Origin: Symbiodinium natans
Lineage: Eukaryota; Sar; Dinophyceae; Suessiales; Symbiodiniaceae
DNA length: 64,000 nucleotides
Direction of reading: 5' to 3'
Assembly: GCA_905221605.1 (NCBI GenBank)
Contig: CAJNDS010001990.1
Coordinates: forward strand, 32,501 to 96,500
Of the stretch, positions 11,840 to 20,997 are shown one piece after another. The translations under genes and the position numbers were made by a program. Positions within the stretch are counted from its first letter, which is position 1, and every line of letters starts with the position of its first letter. Under the pieces are notes generated by a model. The model did not search any database and was not told where the DNA came from. It saw only the letters and a program-made list of their open reading frames with translations.

Positions 11840-11945
11840 TTGGGATGTTCCCCCCCCTTGTACGAATAGTCCTTCATGGGGATAGTACTGAAGCCCTAGG
11901 ATTTAGGCTTCAAGGACCACTCCCTCTAATGTTAACCCCCCCCCA
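11840..11945. mobile_element. Introner-like element, family C, copy 2
   Basis: Left end TTGGGATGTTCCCCCCCCTT followed by TACGAATAGTCCTT; the right arm is degraded. It lies about 70 bp downstream of the methyltransferase stop codon. Confidence 0.55.
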
Positions 11946-11972
11946 CTACCCCCTAATTTTAAATGCCACTCC

Positions 11973-12070
11973 ATATGGAGGTTTCCGAAAATAGGGGTAT
12001 ACCCCAAATAGAACAGAATCCCCTTTACAGGGGCCCCCAAAAGGGTACCCTTATTTTCGGAAACCCCCAC
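11973..12070. mobile_element. Introner-like element, family D, copy 2
   Basis: Inverted termini GGTTTCCGAAAATAGGGGTA and ACCCTTATTTTCGGAAACCC, about 98 bp. Confidence 0.7.
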
Positions 12071-12436
12071 AAACTATACTATAGCCACAGTTGGGAGTAT
12101 CGAATATTGGGTGGGTAGGGGGGGTAGGGGGGGGTTTAAGATTAGGGCGAGGGGATTACTGGAGCTGTGGCTGACATGTCCTCAAAGGCAGCATGCGGAT
12201 CGGCAAAGAACGTTTAGGGTTTAGGGTTTAGGGTGTAGGGTGTAGGGTTTAGGGTTTAGGGTTTAGGCTGCTCAGAGCCAGCGGCCTGTCGTGCGAGCCA
12301 GATCGCTGCTTGCACTGCAATGTTTGGGAGTCCGGAAACTGCGCTAGATTGCAGCACTCAGGGTTTAGGGTTTAGGGTTTAGGGTTTAGGTTTTAGGGTT
12401 GAGGGTTGAGGGTTTAGGGTTTAGGGGGCAGCACTC

Positions 12437-12516
12437 TCATTTCCAGGCCTTCGGGCCTTCGTGATGTTGTCAGTTGAGTCTATGCCTGAAGACCTTGGGC
12501 ATGTCCATCAACTCAG
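12437..12516 (+). CDS. Candidate exon, unknown protein
   Basis: A TTCCAG acceptor and GTAGAG donor bracket a frame reading GLRAFVMLSVESMPEDLGHV. Codon use resembles the recognised exons. Telomeric repeats lie on both sides. No family recognised. Confidence 0.35.
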
Positions 12517-12844
12517 GTAGAGAAATTCTTGAGGTCCCCTACTGCCCGACTAGCCCTAAACCCTAAACCCTAAACCCTAAACCCCAAACCCTAAACCCTG
12601 AACCCTGAACCCTGAACCCTAAAGGTGGTTGTTCGGATGGTTGAATGGTATACCTGGCAACGGATGCTAGGCCTTCTGGAGCTGTCTATTGGGTATTCCC
12701 CAAAAGTAGACTACTATTTACTTAAGAAGGCCACCCCAAAGAATGTTCTTCCTTACAAGGGTAACATAGGATTATTATCTTGTTTGTTTTTTTTGCCGGG
12801 TTCTTAAGCAAACAGTAGAAGAGGTACCACTAATATATCCCCAA

Positions 12845-12957
12845 GATATGGGGGTTGACGAAATAAAGGACCCCTAATATGGAACCCCCGATAGTAGGAT
12901 TCCCTTATAATAAGGACCCTAATACGGTACCCCTAGTTTCCGAAACCCCCATATCAT
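12845..12957. mobile_element. Introner-like element, family D, copy 3
   Basis: Termini GATATGGGGGTTGACGAAA and TTTCCGAAACCCCCATATC are near-perfect inverted repeats enclosing about 75 bp. Confidence 0.7.
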
Positions 12958-13107
12958 CCTTATCCCCCCCAAATCCCCCCATCTATTCACAGGGTTGAGC
13001 AGCTCCGACCCCCCCCCCCCACGCCGCAGCAAACCTCTGTTGTGTTCGGTGTCTCCGGAAGATTGTCTTGGCCGTGAGCCCTGCAAACTTGCCCCTAAAC
13101 CCGAACA

Positions 13108-13452
13108 CCCTCGGCCCTAAACCCTAGCCCTAAACCCTAAACCCTAAACCCTAAACCCTAAACCCTAAACCCTAAACCCTAAACCCTAAACCCTAAACCC
13201 TAAACCCTAAACCCAAAACCCTAAACCCTAAACCCTAACCCCTAAACCTAAACCCTAAACCCTAAACCCTAAACCCTAAACCCTAAACCCTAAACCCTAA
13301 ACCCTAAACCCTAAACCCTAAACCCTAAACCCTAAACCCTAAACCCTAAACCCTTAACCCTTAACCCTTAACCCTTAACCCTTAACCCTTAACCCTTCAC
13401 CCTTAACCCTTAACCCTTATTCCCTAAACCCTAAACCCTAATCCCTAAACCT
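13108..13452. repeat. Long interstitial telomeric array with a phase change
   Basis: (CCCTAAA)n to about 13350, then an abrupt switch to (CCCTTAA)n for about ten units, then CCCTAAA again. The block of one homogeneous variant implies local expansion rather than random decay. Confidence 0.95.
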
Positions 13453-13483
13453 GCTGTCCTCCTTTTTTGGGGGTCTCCTGCCT

Positions 13484-13580
13484 TCCTGGAAAAGAATGTA
13501 CATATGATGCGCGCATTTGGGGTGCTGAGGCGATTCTCTTATGGAGAGCCCTCGGAAGCATGGGCCCTCTTGCACCCCAG
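13484..13580 (+). CDS. Candidate exon, unknown protein
   Basis: Stop-free frame reading FLEKNVHMMRAFGVLRRFSY, then GEPSEAWALLHP, between telomeric arrays. The composition looks coding; no family recognised. Confidence 0.35.
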
Positions 13581-13715
13581 AAATCCTAGACCCGAATACC
13601 CTAATACCCTAAACCCCTAATGCCCTAAACCCCCAACACCCTAAACTCTAATACCCTGAACCCCTAATACACTACACCCCTGACACCCTAAACCCTAATA
13701 CCCTAAACCCTAAAA

Positions 13716-13975
13716 TTGGGATGCTCCCCCGCATACTAACAGTCCTTAATGAGGATTCTAGTACCCACTACTATAACCCCTATTAAGAACCCTAAACCCT
13801 AAACCCTAAACCCTAAACCCTAAACCCTAAACCCTAAACCCTAAACCCTAAACCCTAAACCCTAAACCCTAAACCCTAAACCCTAAACCCTAAACCCTAA
13901 ACCCTAAACCCTACACCCTAAACCCTAAACCCTAAACCCTAAAGCCTAAAGCCTAAAGCCTAAACCCTAAACCCC
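13716..13975. mobile_element. Family C left arm joined to a telomeric array
   Basis: A family C left arm (TTGGGATGCTCCCCC, then ACTAACAGTCCTTAATGAGG) runs to about 13790, where the right arm would be expected; a (CCCTAAA)n array of about 180 bp stands there instead. Confidence 0.6.
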
Positions 13976-14124
13976 TGGCAGGTACGTAACCTAATCCCTA
14001 AACCCCAAATAACCTTAAATCCTCCCGCCCGGGTGGCCATGGTCTCAGCTCCCCTGAAAATGCAGGAGATGGGTGGTGTTATGCTTTGAAAGAGACGGAG
14101 CAGGGTCGGCCGGGAATTCCCCCA

Positions 14125-14325
14125 AAACCCTAAACCCTAAACCCTAAACCCTGAACCCTGAACCCTGAACCCTGAACCCTGAACTCTGAACCCAAAAGCC
14201 CTAAACCCTAAACCCAAAACCCCTAAACCCTAAACCCTAAATCCTAAACCCTAAACCCTAAACCCTAAACCCTAAACCCTACACCCTAAACCCTAAACCC
14301 TAAACCCTAAACCCTAAACCTACTA
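14125..14325. repeat. Interstitial telomeric array (CCCTAAA)n with CCCTGAA block
   Basis: Mostly CCCTAAA, with six consecutive CCCTGAA units at 14150-14185. Between here and 14,825 there are also an (AT)n run at 14436-14452 and smaller CCCTAAA and CCCCAAA blocks. Confidence 0.93.
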
Positions 14326-14824
14326 CCGCTTCGACTACCCCATTGCTACTGGTCCTTAGTAGGGCATGAGGGAATCAGGTACTCCATAGACATCACTTAA
14401 AGAGTTTAGGGTTTAGGGCGTTAGGGTCAGTAGGGTATATATATATATATACATATGGGCATATAAGCTCCCTTTTGCTAGGTACCAGTAGGTGTGCCCC
14501 AAACCCTGCCTCATCACCCCCAAGGGCGCAGAAACCCGACAATGCCCCAGCCGCTGCAGCTTGCAGAGCCGAGCCCTAAACCCGAAACCCTAAACCCTAA
14601 ACCCTAAACCCTAATCCCTCAAGCCCTAAACCCTAAGTCCTACACACTGGTGGCTTAGGTTTAGGGATCCTGCACCCTTAGACCTCGAAACCCCCTTCCC
14701 TAAACCCTAAACCTCAAACCTTACAACCCTAAACCCCAAACCCCAAACCCCAAACCCTAAACCCCAAACCCTAAACCCTGAACCCTAAACCCTAAACCCC
14801 AAACCCCAAACCCAACAAGAGCAA

Positions 14825-14885
14825 GGTCCGTGAGCTGCAGCGGCGCCTCACACAGGCTGTGCGGGACCTCGGGCCCGAGGCGTGG
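14825..14885 (+). CDS. Candidate exon, unknown protein
   Basis: Frame SKVRELQRRLTQAVRDLGPE, amphipathic-helical in character, directly after a CCCCAAA array and before TTTGGGG/TTTAGGG arrays. No family recognised. Confidence 0.35.
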
Positions 14886-14894
14886 GTTTTGGAA

Positions 14895-15172
14895 ACTTTG
14901 GGTTTGGGGGTTGGGGGGGTTTGGGGTTTAGGGTTTAGGGTTTAGGGTGTAGGGTGTAGGGTTTAGGGTTTAGGGGGTTGGGGGGGTTTGGGGTTTGGGG
15001 TTTAGGGTTTGGGGTTTAGGGTTTGGGGTTTAGGGTCTGGGGTTCAGGGTTTGGGGTTTAGGGTTTCGGGTTTAGGGTTTAGGGTGTAGGGTTTAGGGTT
15101 TAGGGTTTGGGGTTTGGGGTTTAGGGTAGGGTTTAGGGTTTGGGGTTTAGGGTTTAGGGGTTCGGGGGTTTG
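14895..15172. repeat. Mixed TTTAGGG/TTTGGGG array
   Basis: About 280 bp alternating TTTAGGG and TTTGGGG units with occasional GTGTAGGG, in the opposite orientation to the CCCTAAA blocks upstream. Confidence 0.95.
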
Positions 15173-15672
15173 GGCCTGTTTTGCAAGGCTTTGGGATTTT
15201 TTGTTTCGGGTTTTGGGTTAGCAGAATGGACACGGTTTTGAGCTTCCCCCTATTGCTGAATGGTCAAACCCTGGGTGGGATGCTTGAGAGGTGTGCCCAG
15301 CACAGGTTGGGTTGATGTTTTGGGGTGTTTAGGCCTTCTTGGAGGGGAACCCTGAACCCTACACCCCTAAAATCATGGTGGCCGTTCCCTGTGTGTTGTG
15401 AAACCCTAACCCGAAACCCGAGCCCCAACGCCAGAAACTGCCAAGCCCCCAAACAATGTCACACTCGCTACCTCTCAGGTACACCCTAATACAAGGAACC
15501 CTAAACCCCGAAACTTTGCAGCCCTAAGCCCCTAAGCCGCTTAACGCCTAAACCCTTCGACCCCTAGATCCCTAAACCCCTAAACCCCTAAACCTGAAAA
15601 CCACTAGCCCCTCAACCCCGAAACCGCACCCTGCCTCTCTAAGCCCTAAACCCCGTGCTCCCTGCATGCCAG

Positions 15673-17332
15673 GCCTTTGATGCGCGTGGCATCTCGAGTC
15701 TCTTCTATGCCCTGGCCTTAACATCGGGGCTGCTGAAATGTGGGGTTCTATAGGGCTTTAGGGCTTCAGGGCCCGAAGCCCTAAACCCTAAACCCGAAAC
15801 CTTAAACCCTAGACCCTAAACCCTAAACCCTAAACCCCAGACCCTAAACCCTAAACCCAAAATACGGGGACGGATTGATACTTCTTTGTAGGTCATTAGG
15901 GGTGCCTGATTGCCTTATGACCTTATCCCTTAAACCCTTAAACCCTTAAACCCTTAAACCCTTAAACCCTTAAACCCTTAAACCCTTAAACCCTTAAACC
16001 CTTAAACCCTTAAACCCTTAAACCCTTAAACCCTTCAACCCTCAAACCCTTAAACCCTTCAACCCTTAAACCCGAAACCCTTAAACCCGAAACCCTAACC
16101 CCTAACCCCTAACCCCTAAAACCTAAACCCTAAACCCTAAACCCTAAACCCTAAACCCTAAACCCTAAACCCTAAACCCTAAACCCTAAACCCTAAACCC
16201 TAAACCCTAAACCCTAAACCCTAAACCCATAACAGGCCTGGGGCATCCTCCGGTTCAAGTCGAAGCTCCTCAAGCCCTTTTGCATCAACGCCAGGCGCAT
16301 CTCCGGAAGCGGTTTCGGGGCTTAGGGTTTAGGGTTTAGGGTTTAAGGTTTAGGGTTTAGGGTAAGGTTTGGGCTTGGAGGTTGGAGTTTAGGGTAAGGT
16401 TTAGGGTTTAGGGCTGGGGGTTCAGGGGGGTTAGGGGGGTTTTGGGGTTTAGGGGGGTTAGGAGGTTAGGGTTTTTTTTTGGGAGGGTTTTTAGGGGGGT
16501 TTAGGGTGGTTTAGGGGTTTAGGGTTTAGGGGGTCCTAGCGGGGTTTCGGGGGTTTAGGGGGGGGGGGGGCTTCGGGTTTTTGAGGGTTTTCAGGGTTCA
16601 GGCAGTGGAGGGGGCACAGTGGGGTATGCGGGGCAGGGCTTGGGCTGGATGGGGTCTACTTGGAGGTTCATGGTAATTATTAACCAATTATAACTGTACT
16701 TATAACTGCACTTAGAACCATAGTAGGGCACTTAAGGGGCTTATGAGTGGGTTATAAGTACACTTACAATTATAAGTGTTTAATAAGTACCATGAACCTC
16801 CAAGTAGGTTCGCAAGATGCATGCTCGCAACGACGGTTGTGTTTTCGTGGCAGGAAGCGGCTGAAGGAGTTTGATCCGCAGAGCCGTTGCCCAAGAAGCT
16901 TCCATGGGACGGGAATCTGAACCCTAAACCCTAAACCCTAAACCCTAAACCCTAAACCCTAAACCCTAAACCCTAAACCCTAAACCCTAAACCCTAAACC
17001 CTAAACCCTAAACCCTAGAATCTGAACTCAATCTCTGAACCCATGACCAGAGACGGTGTGACTATGGAGCAACTTGGAACACGGTATCCGAAAGCGCCAT
17101 GCAACCCTGAACCCTAAAATGCCCACTGAGCCCAAAAACCCTCCTAAACCCTAAACCCTAAACCCTAAACCCTAAACCCTAAACCCTAAACCCTAAACCC
17201 TAAACCCTAAACCCTAAACCCTAAACCCTAAATCCCTAAATCCCTAAATCCCTGAATCCCTCAACCCCGCAATCCATCGCCGAGGTATTGCGAACATGGT
17301 CTTCGGGATTGGCCTTTTAGGCAGGGTGCTTG
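15673..17332 (+). CDS. Candidate organellar RNA-binding helical-repeat protein exons (OPR/RAP/FASTK-like)
   Basis: Four exon-like segments: 15673-15742 (ISSLFYALALTSGLL), 16236-16311 (AWGILRFKSKLLKPF, with clear AACAG acceptor and GTTTCG donor), 16854-16914 (KRLKEFDPQS), 17275-17332 (RGIANMVFGIGLLG). The pattern of an Ile/Leu-Ala-x-x-hydrophobic-Trp/Phe-Ala/Gly-Leu helix followed by an F-x-P turn resembles octotricopeptide/RAP/FASTK-type repeats used for organellar RNA binding. I infer the family from motif texture only. Introns hold (CCCTTAAA)n and (CCCTAAA)n at 15925-16225 and a family H element. The exons might belong to more than one gene. Confidence 0.38.
15918..16228. repeat. Telomeric array with CCCTTAAA and CCCTAAA blocks
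   Basis: Some 18 units of the 8-bp variant CCCTTAAA, then about 14 perfect CCCTAAA units, ending 7 bases before a splice acceptor. Confidence 0.95.
16657..16806. mobile_element. Introner-like element, family H, copy 2
   Basis: Left end TACTTGGAGGTTCATGGTA; right end is its exact complement, TACCATGAACCTCCAAGTA. Paired arms extend about 45 bp. Total 150 bp. Confidence 0.85.
16921..17235. repeat. Two telomeric arrays with unique spacer
   Basis: (CCCTAAA)n at 16921-17015 and 17145-17235, separated by 130 bp of unique sequence without a convincing frame. Confidence 0.9.
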
Positions 17333-17435
17333 TTGAGCTTTGGGTGTGAGTTGGCAGGGTTTAGGGTTTAGGGTTTAGGGTTAGGGTTTAGGGTTTAGGG
17401 TTTAGGGTTTAGGGTTTAGGGTTTAGCCTTCCGAC

Positions 17436-17560
17436 CACACGTAAAGCCGCACAAAACGCTTGGTTTGGGACATGTCAAACGCTTGGTTTGGGACATGTCG
17501 AGCCGCTGAAAGCGCTTGGTTCGGACATGTACAGCCGCTCAAAGCACTTGGTTTGTGGGG
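17436..17560. repeat. Short tandem repeats before the 57-bp array
   Basis: Imperfect copies of about 25-40 bp containing AAACGCTTGGTTTGGGACAT. Confidence 0.7.
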
Positions 17561-17583
17561 GTGGGGGGTATGCGAATGGCCCT

Positions 17584-17850
17584 CACGATGAGAACGTCCG
17601 TGGTACCAGTGCGTGCGAGTGGCCAGAGCATCCATGCCCTCACGATGAGAACGTCCGTGGTACCAGTGCGTGCGAGTGGCCAGAGCATCCATGCCCGCAC
17701 GATGAGAACGTCCGTGGTACCAGTGCGTGCGAGTGGCCAGAGCATCCATGCCCGCACGATGAGAACGTCCATGGTACCAGTGCGTGCGAGTGGCCAGAGC
17801 ATCCATGCCCGCAGGATGAGAACGTCCGTGGTACCAGTGCGTGCGTGTGT
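17584..17850. repeat. 57-bp tandem repeat array
   Basis: Units start CACGATGAGAACGTCCGTGG at 17584, 17641, 17698, 17755 and 17812 (the last partial), nearly identical. Because 57 is a multiple of 3 and the unit has no stop in several frames, long frames appear on both strands; none is convincing as a gene. Confidence 0.95.
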
Positions 17851-18286
17851 TCAGCCAGGCGAAGAACCAACTTCGGCGTGTCAATCGTCTTGGTCGAGAC
17901 GCTGCTAAGACAGTCTCCAAATCGTTTTTGGCCGCGCAGTGGTCCCTGCACAGACCAGGCCTCCTGAATCTTCTCCAAGGCTTCAGGGCATACCAAGCGT
18001 GGAACGTTGATCGTTTGGGTGTGGACCCTTATGATCAACTCACGGAAGATCGGCCTTGGGAGTTGCTGGAACTTTAGATCCCTCGAACCCTCAAAGATTC
18101 GCTGAATTTATAGTGCCCAAAAACGCTGCTTCTAGCTCTTCCCCACTGCATGCATCCCAGACTGCCACTTATCATCCCGTACTACCCTGCGTGGGACGCT
18201 CAGCACTTCCTGCCGACAACTCCTGTCTTGTCTCTACCTTCCACCGCTTCCCGCAACTTAAAGTTCCAAGATTTTTAAGTTGTGCA

Positions 18287-20545
18287 ATGGTTGCCGCTCA
18301 GCCGCTTGCCAAGCTCCAAAAGCGTGGCAGGCGCGATAGAAACAGCGCTGGCACTCCGCAGAAAAGCTTCTGGGCGCGGCTTAACGCGCGGTCGGAGCGG
18401 GGTTTAGGGTTTAGGGTTTAGGTGTTCAGGGCTCAGGGTATAGCTAGGGGTTGGAGTTTCGGGAGGCTGGCAGTGCTGTGCTGCAGCTGTGTAATCAACC
18501 ACAGCAGCGTCCCCCAGCATAGTCTGACCAGTTTGGGGTCTGGGGTTTAGGGTTTAGGGTTTAAGGTTTAGGGTTTAGGGGTTTAGGGTGTAGGGTGTGA
18601 CTCAGCACCTTAGCGATGAGGTCTTAAGCGCGAGGACCGCATTCTGGATGCCGTCGGGAAGCATGTGCCAGGGCCTTACCTCTGGAGCATGGATGCAAGC
18701 AGTCGATGCTCCTCGTCTACTCGTCTAGAGCACACATCCTTAACCCCAAGCCCTATAATCCCAACCCAAACCCTTAACCACCTCAAGCCCCCCCCCCCCC
18801 CTCCGCTAAGCACTGCACTCCACTCAGACCTAACTCTTCTAAACCTCCCTAAGTCCTAGGCGATGGCCCATTGTCGGGCAGGCAAAGAGGACCATCATGG
18901 AGAGAACTGCCCAATGTGCCCTGGAAGCGTAGACGAGATCTTCAACCCTGGGGCTCTATACCTATGGTTATACTCGTACCAACCCTAAACCCCAAACCCC
19001 AAACCCCAAACCCCAAACCCCAAACCCCAAACCCCAAACCCCAAACCCCAAACCCCAAACCCCAAACCCCAAACCCTAAACCCTAAACCCTAAACCCTAA
19101 ACCCTAAACCCTAAACCCTAAACCCTAAACCCTAAACCCTACCCCTAAACCCCAAACCCCAAACCCTGCACCCTAATTCCTAAACCCTAAACCAACAGAA
19201 GATTGAAGCCTCGATTTCCTGAGCACTCTCAGGTCACGCCGGCTCGATGAGTTCAGCCCAGAGGCATGGGACCCATGCTCGCATAAGACACCTGATGTCC
19301 TAAACCCCAAGCCCAGAACCCTAAACCCTAAACCCTAAACCCCACACCCCAACCCCCAAACCCCAAACCCTAAACCCTAAACCTAAACCCTGTTGGGTCG
19401 CCTGCGCTGGTTTCAACTTTGAGGGTTTAGCATTCTTGGGATCCTAGGGGGACACTAAGCCATAAAACCTCAAAAAGGCAGGATGCGACAGATCCTCAAC
19501 ACGTTTTCTGATGATAGTTCATGTGGGCTCGGTTCCAAGACCGCTTAAGTAAAACCTAAACCCTCAGCCCTGAACCCTGAACCTATTCCCGAGACGATAA
19601 ACCCTCAACTCTAAACCCGAGACCCCGTCGCTCCCCTGTCAACGGTGCAGGAAGTCACCAGCATGGCCAGGTGCTCAAGGGGGTCAGGGTTTCGGGTTGA
19701 GGTTTTAGGGTTTAGGGTTTAGGGTTTAGGCTTTGAGGTTCAGGGTTTAGGGTGCCTGAACACTAAACCCTCAGTGCCCTCCGAAAGCTATAAAGCTTGA
19801 AGCCCTAAACAATTAGCGGTTTGTGGTCCCAAAACCCCAAACCCCAAACCCTAAACCCCATTAGGGCTTCAGATTTTTTTGGTTTCGTGTTTAGAGCAGG
19901 AGCTGTTCAGAGCTGTTCGGCTTTCAGGGTTTGCGGGGCTTTAGGGGCTTAGGGTGCCGCTGGTCTAGTTTCTTTTCTTTTTTTGAAAAGGCGGTTTGGG
20001 GTCTTTCGGTTCAGGGTGTTGGGTTTATCACGCAGAGCTGCCCCATGCCCCCAACATCCCAACACATTACATATACATGGCCAGTTCTCTAAATTATGGT
20101 CCTGGTGAACTATTCGGGGCTGGCTTAAAATAAGCATCCCCAAAAAGGGGACCGTCATTTAGAGAATCTTTCATGAAACCCCCTAAACTTGAAACCCGTC
20201 ACCCACAATGCTCAGGTCTACTCGCTGGGCAGGTTAGGCTTCGTGCCTGCTGGGGGCATGCTCGAAGCTGTCGGCGACTACGCACGGACCCTATTGGGCT
20301 TTCTTCCGGACGTGTCTGGCATCTGGGAAGTGCCTCCTAAACCCTAAACCCTAAACCCTAAACCCCAAACCCCAAACCCTAAACCCTAAACCCTGGATTG
20401 CAAGTGCACGGCTCTCTCGACCTGTGCGATGAAGGTCATCGACAGGCTGGATGACTTTAACCCCGTCCAGCTCACGAAGATTGCGGCAGCCCAAGCAGAG
20501 CGTGTAGCAGTTGCCGTACTGATCGCTGCAATGTCTCAACCCTAA
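18287..20545 (+). CDS. Candidate multi-exon helical-repeat protein (OPR/RAP-like)
   Basis: Possible first exon from ATG 18287 to about 18400 (MVAAQPLAKLQKRGRRDRNS..., basic, ends where GTTTAGGG begins). Later exon-like segments: 18636-18710 (DRILDAVGKHVPGPYLW), 19236-19290 (RRLDEFSPEAWDP), 20216-20336 (VYSLGRLGFVPAGG), 20405-20545 (RLDDFNPVQLTKIA, stop TAA 20543). The recurring RLDxFxP motif and the SLGRLGF helix suggest the same helical-repeat family as the exons at 15.7-17.3 kb. A basic N-terminus would fit organelle targeting. The joining of these exons is inferred. Confidence 0.4.
18975..19180. repeat. CCCCAAA then CCCTAAA array
   Basis: About thirteen CCCCAAA units followed without a break by about eleven CCCTAAA units. 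A smaller CCCTAAA/CCCCAAA block lies at 19320-19390. Confidence 0.93.
20093..20168. mobile_element. Introner-like element, family K, copy 1
   Basis: Inverted arms AGTTCTCTAAATTATGGTCC and GGGACCGTCATTTAGAGAAT around a short loop. Related copies at 22737-22832 and 55915-56006. Confidence 0.6.
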
Positions 20546-20997
20546 CTGCTGCGACTCCGCTCTACCCTCAAGACCTTGCATCCGAAACCGTATAGGTCCA
20601 TAATTGGAACACCCAAACCCCTAAGCACACTAAACTTTAAATCCAAAGCCCTAAGCCCCAAATGAAGCCCCCGTAAGCCGTCTAAGTCCCAAACCGTACA
20701 CCTTAAGACCCTGAACATTGCAAACCCTAGAGCCCTGAAGCACAAAACGCTCTTAAAAACCCAGAATTCCTGGGGTTCCTTGTTATGTTTTCCCTTGATA
20801 TGTCACTCAAAATGGTAGGGCTTTAAACCCTAACTTTTAAACTCTAAGCCCTGCTTAACCCTAAACCCTAAGCCCTAATTAGCCCTAGACCCTAAACCCT
20901 AAACCCTAAACCCTAAACCCTAAACCCTAAGCCCTGAACCCTAAGCCCTGAACCCTAAGCCCCTAAACCCTAAACCCTAAATTCTATTCTGCATCAG

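Noticed and set aside
17584-17850. CRISPR-like array
   Set aside because: The whole 57-bp unit is conserved with no unique spacers, and the DNA is nuclear eukaryotic.
17423-17920. 165-codon minus-strand frame with repeated RTHWYHGRS units
   Set aside because: Produced by the 57-bp tandem repeat, whose period is a multiple of three; frames are open in several phases on both strands.
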